Positions 43,346 through 52,002 of a DNA stretch of 64,000 nucleotides are shown piece by piece. The DNA lies in the NCBI RefSeq assembly GCF_014649755.1, contig NZ_BMTQ01000014.1, positions 1 through 64,000 of the forward strand. Reading direction: 5' to 3'. The notes below the pieces were generated by a model. The model saw only the letters and a program-made list of their open reading frames with translations, did no database searches and had not been told where the DNA came from. This DNA is from Streptomyces litmocidini (GTDB lineage Bacteria; Actinomycetota; Actinomycetes; Streptomycetales; Streptomycetaceae). The position numbers and the translations under genes are program-made. Every line of letters begins with the position of its first letter. Within the stretch, counting starts at the first letter, position 1.

Positions 43346-44578
43346 ATGGGATTCCATGTCGATTCCGAGACCGGGCGGCTGCGCCGCGTCATCCTGCACC
43401 GGCCCGATCTGGAGCTGAAGCGGCTCACCCCGTCCAACAAGGACGCCCTCCTCTTCGACGACGTGCTGTGGGTGCGCCGGGCCCGGCAGGAGCACGACGG
43501 CTTCGCCGACGTGCTGCGCGACCGGGGAGTGGAGGTGCACCTCTTCGGGGACCTGCTGCGCGGGGCCCTGGAGGTGCCGGCGGCCCGCGCGCTGGTCCTC
43601 GACCGGGTCTTCGACGAGAAGGAGTACGGGCCGCTGGCCGCCGATCACCTCCGCGCGGCCTTCGACTCGTTGGACGCCGCCGCGCTCGGCGAGGCGCTGG
43701 TCGGCGGCATGACGAAGCGGGAGTTCCTGGCGGCGCACCGGGAGCCGACCTCGGTCCGCTTCCACGCCATGGACCTGGACGACTTCCTCCTCGGACCGCT
43801 GCCGAACCACCTCTTCACCCGGGACACCTCGGCCTGGATCTACGACGGCGTCTCCATCAACGCCATGCGCTGGCCGGCCCGGCAGCGCGAGACGGTGCAC
43901 TTCGAGGCGATCTACAAGCACCACCCGCTGTTCACGGGCCCGGAGGCGGGATCCTTCCACCACTGGTCGGAGGGGCAGGCGGACTATCCGTCGACGATCG
44001 AGGGCGGGGACGTCCTGGTCATCGGCAACGGCGCCGTGCTGATCGGGATGAGCGAGCGGACGACGCCGCAGGCGGTGGAGATGCTGGCCCGGGGGATGTT
44101 CGCGGCGGGGTCGGCGCGCACGATCATCGCGCTGGACATGCCGAAGCGGCGGGCGTTCATGCACCTGGACACGGTGATGACGATGGTCGACCAGGACACC
44201 TTCACGCAGTACGCGGGTCTGGGGATGCTCCGCTCGTACACGATCGAGCCGGGGGACGCGGGGCAGCCCCTGCGGGTGACCGACCATCCGCCGGAGCAGA
44301 TGCACGGCGCCATCGCGGCGGCCCTCGGCCTCCGGGACATCCGGGTGCTGACGGCGACCCAGGACGTGCACGCGGCCGAGCGGGAGCAGTGGGACGACGG
44401 GTGCAACGTGCTGGCCGTGGAACCGGGAGTGGTCGTCGCGTACGAGCGGAACGTCACGACGAACACGCACCTGCGCAAGCAGGGCATCGAGGTGATCGAG
44501 ATCCCGGGCAGCGAGCTGGGGCGGGGGAGGGGCGGTCCGCGCTGCATGAGCTGTCCGGTGGAGCGGGACGCCGCCTGA
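43346..44578 (+). CDS. arcA: Arginine deiminase
   Basis: 410 residues. Catalytic cysteine 400 is in GPRCMSCPVE; substrate and general acid residues are in FTRDTS, EGGDVLVIG and HLDTVMTMVD. It hydrolyses arginine to citrulline and ammonia in the cytoplasm. Ornithine carbamoyltransferase follows 224 nt later on the same strand, but no carbamate kinase gene is in the window, so ATP recovery by the full ADI pathway would need a distant arcC. The second cysteine of the motif (CMSC) replaces the more common Met-Pro context. The stop codon lies inside a 17-bp repeat. Confidence 0.93.
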   Translation: MGFHVDSETGRLRRVILHRPDLELKRLTPSNKDALLFDDVLWVRRARQEHDGFADVLRDRGVEVHLFGDLLRGALEVPAARALVLDRVFDEKEYGPLAADHLRAAFDSLDAAALGEALVGGMTKREFLAAHREPTSVRFHAMDLDDFLLGPLPNHLFTRDTSAWIYDGVSINAMRWPARQRETVHFEAIYKHHPLFTGPEAGSFHHWSEGQADYPSTIEGGDVLVIGNGAVLIGMSERTTPQAVEMLARGMFAAGSARTIIALDMPKRRAFMHLDTVMTMVDQDTFTQYAGLGMLRSYTIEPGDAGQPLRVTDHPPEQMHGAIAAALGLRDIRVLTATQDVHAAEREQWDDGCNVLAVEPGVVVAYERNVTTNTHLRKQGIEVIEIPGSELGRGRGGPRCMSCPVERDAA

Positions 44579-44627
44579 GGGTCGGCACCGCCTGAGGGTC
44601 GGCGCCGCCTGAGGGTCGGCGCCGCCT
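44570..44627. repeat. 17-bp repeat duplicating the arcA stop region
   Basis: Units beginning at 44570, 44587 and 44604, with a partial at 44621, read (G/A)CCGCCTGAGGGTCGGC. The first contains the actual TGA stop of arcA, so the 3' end of the gene has been tandemly copied. The rest of the gap to 44721 has the palindrome CCAGGATCCTGG and GGATCC motifs that may form a terminator. Confidence 0.85.
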
Positions 44628-44721
44628 CCCGAGGATCCTGGATCCGACCCCTTGGGTCCGGACCGCCGGAACCAGGATCCTGGCTCCTGGAACCAGGGGC
44701 GAGGGTCGCGGGAGAGGGGGC

Positions 44722-44753
44722 TGTATAGAAATGTTGAAGTGCGTATACACTTC
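44722..44753 (+). promoter_or_regulatory. Promoter/operator of the ornithine carbamoyltransferase gene, possible ARG box
   Basis: Two nested inverted repeats occur: TGTATA (44722-44727) with TATACA (44744-44749), and GAAGTG (44736-44741) with CACTTC (44748-44753). This short AT-rich island about 50-80 nt before the gene is unlike its surroundings. ArgR operators are similar AT-rich palindromes, so arginine control is likely. TATAGA at 44724 could be the -10 box. Confidence 0.5.
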
Positions 44754-44802
44754 CAGGGTCTCGATCGCCGTCCTCCCGACCCGTACCCCAGGAGCGCGTC
44801 CC

Positions 44803-45816
44803 ATGGCCATAGACCTCATCGGCCGCCACTTCCTCAAGGAGCTGGACTTCACCGCCGAGGAGTTCCGCGGCCTGATCGCGCTCGCCGCCGAGCTCAAGGC
44901 CGCCAAGAAGGCGGGCACCGAAGTGCAGCGGCTGCGCGGCAGGAACATCGCCCTGATCTTCGAGAAGACCTCGACCCGCACCCGCTGCGCCTTCGAGGTC
45001 GCCGCCGCCGACCAGGGCGCCTCCACCACCTACCTCGACCCCTCGGGCTCCCAGATCGGCCACAAGGAGTCGGTCAAGGACACCGCCCGCGTGCTCGGCC
45101 GGATGTTCGACGGCATCGAGTACCGCGGGGACAGCCAGGCCGCGGTCGAGGAGCTCGCCGCCTTCGCGGGCGTGCCCGTCTTCAACGGCCTCACCGACGA
45201 CTGGCACCCCACCCAGATGCTGGCCGACGTGCTCACCATGACCGAGCACACGGACAAGCCGCTCGAAGAGATCGCCTTCGCCTACCTGGGTGACGCCCGC
45301 TTCAACATGGGCAACTCCTACCTCGTCACCGGCGCCCTGCTCGGCATGGACGTCCGGATCGTCGCCCCGGAGGCGTACTGGCCGGCCGAGGACGTCGTCG
45401 CCGCGGCCCGCAAGCTCGCCGAGGTCAGCGGCGCCAGGATCACGCTCACCGAGGACGTGTCCGAGGGCGTCGTGGGCGCCGACTTCGTCGTCACCGACGT
45501 CTGGGTCTCCATGGGCGAGCCCAAGGAGGTCTGGGACGAGCGGATCGCCGCCCTCGCCCCGTACTCCGTGACGATGGACGTGCTGCGCGCCACGGGGAAC
45601 CCGGACGTCAAGTTCCTGCACTGCCTCCCCGCCTTCCACGACCTGGGCACGGCGGTCGGCCGGGACATCCACGCCCGGCACGGCCTGACCGAGCTGGAGG
45701 TCTCCGACGAGGTCTTCGAGTCGGAGCACTCGGTCGTCTTCGACGAGGCCGAGAACCGGATGCACACCATCAAGGCGGTCATGGTCGCGACGCTGGGCCG
45801 CCCGACGGGTGAGTGA
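44803..45816 (+). CDS. arcB: Ornithine carbamoyltransferase
   Basis: 337 residues. The carbamoyl phosphate site is EKTSTRTRCAFE (STRTR at 57-61), with HPTQMLAD and the ornithine/catalytic cysteine motif HCLPAFHD. It joins ornithine and carbamoyl phosphate to citrulline, or runs in reverse after arginine deiminase. Family length (about 335) fits the longer catabolic/ArgF type. The ATG follows AGGAGCG. It may serve arginine synthesis as argF, since streptomycete genomes name this gene either way; adjacency to arcA favours the catabolic name. Its last codons lie in a 34-35-bp repeat. Confidence 0.93.
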   Translation: MAIDLIGRHFLKELDFTAEEFRGLIALAAELKAAKKAGTEVQRLRGRNIALIFEKTSTRTRCAFEVAAADQGASTTYLDPSGSQIGHKESVKDTARVLGRMFDGIEYRGDSQAAVEELAAFAGVPVFNGLTDDWHPTQMLADVLTMTEHTDKPLEEIAFAYLGDARFNMGNSYLVTGALLGMDVRIVAPEAYWPAEDVVAAARKLAEVSGARITLTEDVSEGVVGADFVVTDVWVSMGEPKEVWDERIAALAPYSVTMDVLRATGNPDVKFLHCLPAFHDLGTAVGRDIHARHGLTELEVSDEVFESEHSVVFDEAENRMHTIKAVMVATLGRPTGE

Positions 45817-45945
45817 CGCCCCACTCCCGGCCTGTCTGGTGGGTGAGTGACGCCCCGCGCCCCGGTCTGTCCGGTGGGTGAGTGACGCCCCCACCCCCGG
45901 CCCGCCCGGCGGGTGACTGACGCCCCGCGCCCCGGCCCGCCCGGC
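45808..45945. repeat. 34-35-bp repeat starting at the arcB stop codon
   Basis: Four units start at 45808, 45842, 45877 and 45912, each beginning GGTGA(G/C)TGACGCCCC. The first GGT GAG TGA is the end of arcB. The units alternate between ACTCCCGG and GCGCCCCGG cores. The remaining gap to 46096 is C-rich with no gene. Confidence 0.88.
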
Positions 45946-46096
45946 GGGCCGGGGGGTACCCCCCACGTCCGCCGGCTCGCCCTGCGCTGACCGGCGGGCG
46001 GGCGGGCCCCGCGCGCCCCGTTCGCCCGCCGCCCGCGCCCTCCCCGTTCACCCCCCTGCCCCCGCGCCCCCGCCGGCCCGCCGCCCCCGCGGCCCG

Positions 46097-46630
46097 TCAG
46101 CTCGCCCGGCGCCGCCGTTGGGCCGGTATCCCCGGGAGCGTGAACCAGACCGCCTTGCCGTGCGCGGTGGGGCGGTGTCCGCAGTCGCTGCTGAGCGCCC
46201 GGAGCAGCAGGAGGCCGCGGCCGTGCTCCTGCCAGGGGTCGACCCCGACCGCCGGGTCGGGGCAGACGAGGTCGCCGGGACGGGCGGGGCGGGAGTCGTG
46301 GACCTCGATCTGGCAGCCGCCCGGCGTCGGGAGCAGTGCGACGACCAGTTCGATGGGGCCGGTGCCGGCGGTGTGCTCGACGGCGTTGGCGACGAGCTCG
46401 GCGGTGAGGAGCTCCGCCGTGTCGGTGTCGGGCTGGTCGTCGGTCCCGGGGGCGGTGTCGGTGAGCGCGGTGCGGATCAGGGCGCGGGCGATCGGCACGG
46501 CGGCGGTGGTGTGGGGGAGCCGGACGCGCCAGGAGGTGGCCGCTCCGGCCGGAGCGGCCGTCCCGGGCCCGGTGGCCGGGGGCCCGGGTGCCGCGCGTCC
46601 GGTGGCCGTGGGGCGGGTGGCTTCGGGCAT
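46097..46630 (-). CDS. ATP-binding regulatory protein, HATPase_c_2 (RsbW/SpoIIAB-like)
   Basis: 177 residues. The GHKL-type motifs are ELVANAVEHT (N box), EVHDSRP (G1) and GRGLLLLRAL (G2). Such small streptomycete proteins resemble the anti-sigma/serine kinase fold and usually act as regulatory kinases. The start at 46630 is preferred over one at 46738, because it follows a GGGAG ribosome site and the DNA between 46670 and 46730 looks intergenic. The first 45 residues are Pro/Ala/Gly-rich. No sigma factor or anti-anti-sigma partner lies beside it. Confidence 0.83.
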   Translation of the reverse strand: MPEATRPTATGRAAPGPPATGPGTAAPAGAATSWRVRLPHTTAAVPIARALIRTALTDTAPGTDDQPDTDTAELLTAELVANAVEHTAGTGPIELVVALLPTPGGCQIEVHDSRPARPGDLVCPDPAVGVDPWQEHGRGLLLLRALSSDCGHRPTAHGKAVWFTLPGIPAQRRRRAS

Positions 46631-46830
46631 GGGGGGCGGGCTCCCTTCGCCGGGTGGCGGGTGGGCGAGTGGGACGGGGGCGTCCCGAGACGTCCTGGTT
46701 TCAACCTTACGAGGTGCAAAATCCGCTTCCCGGGGCACCCCCGCCCCTCGCGGCGAGGACCTCGGTCATCGATCGTCCGGGACCTCAGGGGAGGGTGCCG
46801 GTACGCCCCCGGCGGCCCTATCGCGTGCTC
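46631..46830. other. Intergenic region between the HATPase and enoyl-CoA hydratase genes
   Basis: The gap contains an AT-rich patch at 46700-46722 (TTTCAACCTTACGAGGTGCA) that may hold the minus-strand promoter (TTGCAC as -35). I see no gene. Confidence 0.4.
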
Positions 46831-46860
46831 GTGACGACAGTCACAGTACGGTGATACCCT
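46831..46860 (+). promoter_or_regulatory. Operator and promoter of the enoyl-CoA hydratase operon
   Basis: GTGACGACAGTCAC at 46831-46844 is a perfect palindrome (GTGAC-N4-GTCAC). GTGACG could serve as -35 and TACCCT (46855-46860) as -10, 18 nt apart. The core TGACGACAGTCA also occurs at 54546-54557, in the promoter of the ligase/acyl-CoA dehydrogenase block. PaaX, encoded between the two blocks, is the likely binder. Confidence 0.6.
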
Positions 46861-46886
46861 CCCTGCGGAGGAAGGAGGCCCCTCGA

Positions 46887-47714
46887 ATGAGCCCCTTTAC
46901 CGGCTCCACGCCCCGCACGGCACGCTGGCAGCACCTGCGCCTCGACATCGACCAGGGCGTGGCCACCGTCACCCTGGCCCGCCCCGCCAAACTCAACGCC
47001 CTCACCTTCGGCGCCTACGCCGACCTGCGCGACCTCCTCGCCGAGCTCTCCCGCGAGCGCGCCGTCCGCGCCCTCGTCCTCGGCGGCGAAGGCCGCGGCT
47101 TCTGCTCGGGCGGCGACGTGGACGAGATCATCGGTGCCACCCTCGCCCTCGACACCGCCCGGCTCCTCGACTTCAACCGGATGACCGGCCAGGTCGTCCG
47201 CGCCCTCCGCGAATGCCCCTTCCCCGTCGTCGCCGCCCTCCACGGCGTCGCCGCCGGCGCCGGGGCCGTCCTCGCGCTCGCCGCCGACTTCCGGATCGCC
47301 GACCCCACCACCCGCTTCTCCTTCCTCTTCACCCGGGTCGGCCTCTCCGGCGGCGACATGGGCGCCGCCTATCTGCTGCCCCGGGTCGTCGGACTCGGCC
47401 ACGCCACCCGTCTCCTCATGCTGGGCGAGCCCGTCCACGCCGCCGAGGCCGAGCGCATCGGGCTCCTCAGCGAGCTCACCGAGGAGGGCGCGGCGGGGGA
47501 GCGGGCCGCCGCCCTCGCCCGCCGCCTCGCGGACGGCCCCGCCCTCGCCCTCGCCCAGACCAAGGCCCTGCTCACCGCAGAGCTCGACATGCCGCTCGCC
47601 GCAGCCGTCGAACTGGACGCGGCCACCCAGGCGCTCCTGATGAACGGCGAGGACTACGCCGAGTTCCACGCCGCCTTCACCGAGAAACGCCCCCCGAAGT
47701 GGCGAGGATGCTGA
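46887..47714 (+). CDS. Enoyl-CoA hydratase/isomerase family protein
   Basis: 275 residues with a GGAGGAAGGAGG ribosome site. Crotonase features are LARPAKLNALTF, the oxyanion hole segments GEGRGFCSGGDVDEI and GVAAGAGAVLALAADF, and Glu/Asp candidates in FTRVGLSGGDMGAAYLLPR. In the 2-aminobenzoyl-CoA pathway such an enzyme hydrates or opens the dearomatised ring intermediate. It overlaps the bifunctional monooxygenase/reductase gene by 7 nt, so they are co-translated. The promoter carries the palindrome shared with the distant ligase block. Confidence 0.87.
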   Translation: MSPFTGSTPRTARWQHLRLDIDQGVATVTLARPAKLNALTFGAYADLRDLLAELSRERAVRALVLGGEGRGFCSGGDVDEIIGATLALDTARLLDFNRMTGQVVRALRECPFPVVAALHGVAAGAGAVLALAADFRIADPTTRFSFLFTRVGLSGGDMGAAYLLPRVVGLGHATRLLMLGEPVHAAEAERIGLLSELTEEGAAGERAAALARRLADGPALALAQTKALLTAELDMPLAAAVELDAATQALLMNGEDYAEFHAAFTEKRPPKWRGC

Positions 47715-50053
47715 CGCTCCCGGGTCCGGAGCCCCGAAGCGCCCCCGCCCAGGCCCCCGACCCCCGTCCCGGCCCCGGACCCGACCCCCGTCCCGGCCCC
47801 GGGTCCGGCCCCGCGCGGATCGCCGTCGTCGGCGGCGGGCCCGGCGGCCTCTACGCCGCCGCGCTCCTCATGCGGCAGGACCCGGCCCGCGAGGTCACCG
47901 TCTGGGAGCGGAACGCCCCTTCCGACACCTTCGGCTTCGGCGTCGTCCTCTCCGACGAGACCCTCGGCGGCATCCGGGACGCCGACCCCGTCGTGTACGA
48001 GGCGCTCCGCGGCGAACTCGTCCGCTGGGACGACATCGACGTCGTCCACCGGGGCCACCGCACCACCTCCACCGGCCACGGCTTCGCCGCCCTCGGCCGC
48101 CGCCGGCTCCTGGAGATCCTGCACGCCCGCTGCGCCGAGCTCGGCGTACGGCTCCGCTTCCGCACCGAGGCCCCGCCCCCCGCCGTCCTCGCCGCCGGCC
48201 ACGACCTGGTCGTCGCCGCCGACGGCGTCCACAGCCGCACCCGCGAGGCCCACGCCGCGCACTTCCGCCCCCGGATCACCCCCCACCGCTGCCGTTACAT
48301 CTGGCTGGCCGTCGACTTCCCCTTCGAGGCGTTCCGCTTCGAGATCGCCGAGACCGAGTACGGCGTGATGCAGCTCCACGCCTATCCCTTCTCCAGCGGG
48401 TCCTCCACCGTCATCGTCGAGATGCGCGAGGAGGTCTGGCGGGCCGCCGGCTTCCACGAGCTCGACGAGGCCGAGTCCACCGCCCGCTGCGCCAAGGTCT
48501 TCGCCGAGGCGCTCGGCGGCCGGGAGCTCCGCTCGAACGCCTCCGCCTGGACCACCTTCCGCACCGTCTCCAACGCCCGCTGGTCGCACGGCAACACCGT
48601 GCTCATCGGCGACGCCGCCCACACCGCCCACTTCTCCATCGGCTCCGGCACCAAACTGGCCGTCGAGGACGCCGTCGCCCTCGCCGCCGCCGTCGACGCC
48701 CACCCGGACCTCGAGGAGGCCCTGGCCGCGTACGAGACGGAGCGCCGTCCCGTCGTCGAGTCCACCCAGCGCGCGGCCGGCGCCAGCCTCCGTTGGTTCG
48801 AGGAGCTCGCCGGGCACGTCGACCGCCCGCCCCGCCGCTTCGCCTTCGACCTGCTCACCCGCAGCCGCCGCGTCACCCACGCCAACCTGCGGCTGCGCGA
48901 CCCCGCCTTCACCGCCGCCGTCGAGGAGGACTTCGGCTGCCCGCCCGGCACCCCGCCCATGTTCACCCCCTTCCGGCTGCGCGGACTGACCCTGCGGAAC
49001 CGGGTCGTCGTCTCCCCCATGGACCTGTACGTCGCGGAGGACGGCGTCCCCGGCGACTTCCACCTCGTCCACCTCGGCTCCAGGGCCCTCGGCGGCGCCG
49101 GACTCGTCATGACCGAGATGGTCTGCGTGAGCCCCGAGGGCCGCATCACCCCCGGCTGCACCGGTCTCTGGACCGACGAACAGGCCGCCGCCTGGACCCG
49201 GATCGCCGACTTCGTCCACACCTCGGCGCCCGGCACCGCGCTCGGCGTCCAGCTCGGCCACTCGGGCCGCAAGGGCTCCACCCGCCGCATGTGGGAGGGC
49301 ATCGACCAGCCCCTGCCCGAGGGCAACTGGCCGCTCGTCGCCGCCTCGCCCCTCCCGTACCGGCCCGGCGTCAACCAGACCCCGGCCGCCCTCGACCGCG
49401 CCGGACTCACCGCCGTGCGCGAGCAGTTCACCGCCGCCGCCCGCCGGGCCGCCCGCAGCGGCTTCGACCTCCTCGAACTGCACTGCGCCCACGGCTACCT
49501 GCTCTCCGGCTTCCTCTCCCCGCTCACCAACCATCGCACCGACGCCTACGGCGGCGACCTCACGGCCCGGCTCCGCTACCCCCTCGAAGTCTTCGACGCG
49601 GTACGGGAGGTCTGGCCGGCCGACCGGCCCGTGACCGTCCGCGTCTCGGCCACCGACTGGGCCGAGGGCGGCACGACCGCCGCGGACGCCGTCGAGATCG
49701 CCCGCGCCTTCGCGGACCACGGCGCCGACGCGATCGACGTCTCCACCGGGCAGGTCGTCCCCGACGAGGAGCCCGCCTACGGCCGCTCGTACCAGACGCC
49801 CTACGCCGACCGCATCCGCAACGAGCTCGGCGTCCCGGTGATCGCGGTCGGCGCGATCTCCTCCTGGGACGACGTCAACTCCCTGCTCCTCGCGGGTCGC
49901 GCCGACCTCTGCGCCCTCGCCCGTCCGCACCTCTACGACCCGCACTGGACCCTGCACGCGGCGGCCGAGCAGGAGTACGCGGGCCCGGCCGCCCCCTGGC
50001 CCGCCCCGTACCGCGCGGGCAGCCGCCGCCCGCCCACCGGCCGCCGGGACTGA
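47708..50053 (+). CDS. Bifunctional FAD monooxygenase / FMN reductase, 2-aminobenzoyl-CoA (or salicylyl-CoA) type
   Basis: 781 residues. The N-terminal half is a flavoprotein hydroxylase: IAVVGGGPGGLYAA, then VVAADGVHSRTR and LIGDAAHTAHFSIGSGTKLAVEDA. The C-terminal half (about 420-770) is an old-yellow-enzyme reductase: FTPFRLRGLTLRNRVVVSPM, LHCAHGYLLSGFLSP and VIAVGAISSWDD. This fusion is the layout of 2-aminobenzoyl-CoA monooxygenase/reductase, which hydroxylates and dearomatises the ring; salicylyl-CoA 5-hydroxylases are close relatives. The anthranilate-type ligase nearby favours 2-aminobenzoyl-CoA. Residues about 14-34 are a Pro/Gly/Asp repeat. Confidence 0.88.
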   Translation: MLTLPGPEPRSAPAQAPDPRPGPGPDPRPGPGSGPARIAVVGGGPGGLYAAALLMRQDPAREVTVWERNAPSDTFGFGVVLSDETLGGIRDADPVVYEALRGELVRWDDIDVVHRGHRTTSTGHGFAALGRRRLLEILHARCAELGVRLRFRTEAPPPAVLAAGHDLVVAADGVHSRTREAHAAHFRPRITPHRCRYIWLAVDFPFEAFRFEIAETEYGVMQLHAYPFSSGSSTVIVEMREEVWRAAGFHELDEAESTARCAKVFAEALGGRELRSNASAWTTFRTVSNARWSHGNTVLIGDAAHTAHFSIGSGTKLAVEDAVALAAAVDAHPDLEEALAAYETERRPVVESTQRAAGASLRWFEELAGHVDRPPRRFAFDLLTRSRRVTHANLRLRDPAFTAAVEEDFGCPPGTPPMFTPFRLRGLTLRNRVVVSPMDLYVAEDGVPGDFHLVHLGSRALGGAGLVMTEMVCVSPEGRITPGCTGLWTDEQAAAWTRIADFVHTSAPGTALGVQLGHSGRKGSTRRMWEGIDQPLPEGNWPLVAASPLPYRPGVNQTPAALDRAGLTAVREQFTAAARRAARSGFDLLELHCAHGYLLSGFLSPLTNHRTDAYGGDLTARLRYPLEVFDAVREVWPADRPVTVRVSATDWAEGGTTAADAVEIARAFADHGADAIDVSTGQVVPDEEPAYGRSYQTPYADRIRNELGVPVIAVGAISSWDDVNSLLLAGRADLCALARPHLYDPHWTLHAAAEQEYAGPAAPWPAPYRAGSRRPPTGRRD

Positions 50054-50129
50054 GGACCCCGGACGCCCGCGCATGCGGATGCGACGCGGGGGCATGGTCC
50101 GCCCTCCGGCCCCGCCCTTGAATGGGGAC

Positions 50130-51278
50130 ATGACGGAGAACGACAGGGGCGGGAAGGGTGCCGGGGCGGTCCTCGGCGCGGCGACGGCGGCGACCGGACT
50201 GGTCGCCGGGGTGTGGTTCGCGTACGTCTGCTCGGTGATGCCGGCGCTGGCGCGCAGCGACGACCGGGTCTACGTCGAGGTGATGCGGAACGTCAACGAC
50301 GTGATCCAGAACCCGGTGTTCTTCACCCCGTTCTTCGGGGCGCCGGCCCTCACGGCGGTGGCCGCCCGGCAGCACCGCGCCGGCCGGGCGCGGCCCTGGA
50401 CGCTCGCCGCGCTCGTCCTCGGCCTCGCCGTCCTGGTGGTCACCTCGGCGGCGAACGTGCCGCTCAACGACGCCCTCGCGGCGACCCGGGACCCGGCGGC
50501 CGCCCGGGCCGCCTTCGAGACCCCGTGGGTGGCGTGGAACATCGTCCGCGCGGCCCTCGGCACGGCGGGCCTCGCCTGCCTGGTGCGGGCCCTGGCCGTA
50601 CGGCACCAGGGGGCGTCCTGCCGGTCAGGCCGGCTCCTGCCCGGCGGCCGCCCGCGCCCGGCGGGCCGTCGCCGCCTTCGCGTACAGCAGGTGGGCGATG
50701 GCCTCGGCCGCCAGGAGCAGGACCACCAGCCACGGCGCCAGCGCGTCCGCGCCGAGGACGACCAGCAGGGGGACACCGACGCCCGGGACCGCCCAGGACG
50801 CCACCTCGCGCACGGGCCGACCGAAGCGCAGGCCGATCGCGGCGTGCGCCGCGTGGTAGAGCGCGAGGCCGCCCGCGAGCGCCCACACCGCGCCCCGGGG
50901 GAGGTGGTCGCGACCGGACTCGTCCACGGCCGTGGCGAGGCCCGCCGCCATGGAGATGACGGCGGCGGTGACGAAGAAGTGCAGGAAGCCGCCCACGTCA
51001 CGGGCGAGGAGGTACGCCTCGCGGGTGCCCGCGGCGCCGATGACCCGCTCGGCCGTCGCCGAGGCGAAGTCGAAGTACGACCACCACAGCGCGGCCAGCA
51101 GGACGAACCCGAGCACCGCCACGACGCCTGCCTCCGCGGTCCAGGTGCGGTCCGTGGAGGTGATCAGGCCGAGGACCGACTCGCCGAGCACGATGATCAC
51201 GAAGAGGCCGACCCGCTCGACCAGGTGCCCCGTGTGGACCCGCCCGGGAACGCCCCTGCCCCGCGCGGTCAGCAGTAG
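50130..51278 (+). CDS. DUF1772 (anthrone oxygenase-like) membrane protein reading through into antisense of ltrA
   Basis: The conserved part is residues about 1-165: a membrane helix (VLGAATAATGLVAGVWFAYV), VMPALARSDDRVYVEVMRNVN, and helices at FFTPFFGAPALTAVA, LAALVLGLAVLVVTSAA and ending at LACLVRALAVRHQG. That is the full normal DUF1772 length. No stop codon follows; the frame stays open for about 220 more codons antisense to the convergent ltrA gene and ends at 51278. The C-terminal half therefore looks non-conserved, and the native stop has probably been lost. Function in this family is unclear. Confidence 0.55.
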   Translation: MTENDRGGKGAGAVLGAATAATGLVAGVWFAYVCSVMPALARSDDRVYVEVMRNVNDVIQNPVFFTPFFGAPALTAVAARQHRAGRARPWTLAALVLGLAVLVVTSAANVPLNDALAATRDPAAARAAFETPWVAWNIVRAALGTAGLACLVRALAVRHQGASCRSGRLLPGGRPRPAGRRRLRVQQVGDGLGRQEQDHQPRRQRVRAEDDQQGDTDARDRPGRHLAHGPTEAQADRGVRRVVEREAARERPHRAPGEVVATGLVHGRGEARRHGDDGGGDEEVQEAAHVTGEEVRLAGARGADDPLGRRRGEVEVRPPQRGQQDEPEHRHDACLRGPGAVRGGDQAEDRLAEHDDHEEADPLDQVPRVDPPGNAPAPRGQQ

Positions 51279-51830
51279 GACCATCTCCGCAAGCAGCAGC
51301 CCGGCCCAGACCGGGTAGCGCCAGGGCGCGGGAACGGCCGCCGAGCCCGCCCAGAGCAGTCCGGAGAGCAGGCAGTAGGTCAGCGGGCGCCAGCGCGGGA
51401 TCCGGCCGGACGCCGGGAAACGGGTGGCGGGCCACCACAGGGCGAGCAGGACCAGGCGGGTTCCCGCGTAGCCGAGCGCGTAGGCCGGACCCCGGTCGCC
51501 GTCGGCCTCGGGGACGGCCGCGGCCATCACCGCGAGACACAGCATGGCGGCCAGCATGGCGAGCCGACGGCGGGCGCTGTCGTCGTGGAACAGGTTGGCG
51601 GAGACGGTGAGGTTGGCCCACATCCACCAGGGCGGGAAGTAGAGGCCGAGGAAGACGCCGAACTCGTGCGGGCCCGGGTCGCCGTGCAGTCCGTGCGAGA
51701 GCTGGGCGACGAACGCGACGAAGACCAGGTCGAAGAAGAGCTCCAGCCATCCGGCGTGCCGGGGCTCGGCCTCGGTCCCGGGCGGGCCCGCGGGCGGGGG
51801 CGGCGGGGCGGCGGGGTGCGAAGTGCTCAT
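50625..51830 (-). CDS. Low temperature requirement A (LtrA) family membrane protein
   Basis: 401 residues with about ten hydrophobic segments. The family signature is at the start: AGWLELFFDLVFVAFVAQLSHGL, followed by FPPWWMWANLTVSANLF and later LVERVGLFVIIVLGESVLGL. The biochemical role of LtrA proteins is not settled. The start at 51830 (ATG) sits in an Ala/Pro-rich leader; an upstream frame continuation has no ribosome site. It is convergent with the DUF1772 gene and probably downstream of paaX on the same strand (172-nt gap). Confidence 0.87.
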   Translation of the reverse strand: MSTSHPAAPPPPPAGPPGTEAEPRHAGWLELFFDLVFVAFVAQLSHGLHGDPGPHEFGVFLGLYFPPWWMWANLTVSANLFHDDSARRRLAMLAAMLCLAVMAAAVPEADGDRGPAYALGYAGTRLVLLALWWPATRFPASGRIPRWRPLTYCLLSGLLWAGSAAVPAPWRYPVWAGLLLAEMVLLLTARGRGVPGRVHTGHLVERVGLFVIIVLGESVLGLITSTDRTWTAEAGVVAVLGFVLLAALWWSYFDFASATAERVIGAAGTREAYLLARDVGGFLHFFVTAAVISMAAGLATAVDESGRDHLPRGAVWALAGGLALYHAAHAAIGLRFGRPVREVASWAVPGVGVPLLVVLGADALAPWLVVLLLAAEAIAHLLYAKAATARRARAAAGQEPA

Positions 51831-52002
51831 CAGGCCATCCGGGTGGGGATCCGACCGGACACGGACCGCTGCATCAGACCACGGATCCGCCCCCGCGCCC
51901 CGAGCGGCCCGCCGAACGCCGGCGGGTGTCGAGCCGGCCCGCCGGCACCGGCGACGTGCGGTGCCTGACGGTGCGGGTCGGGCGGGTTCCGGAAGAGCCG
52001 GC

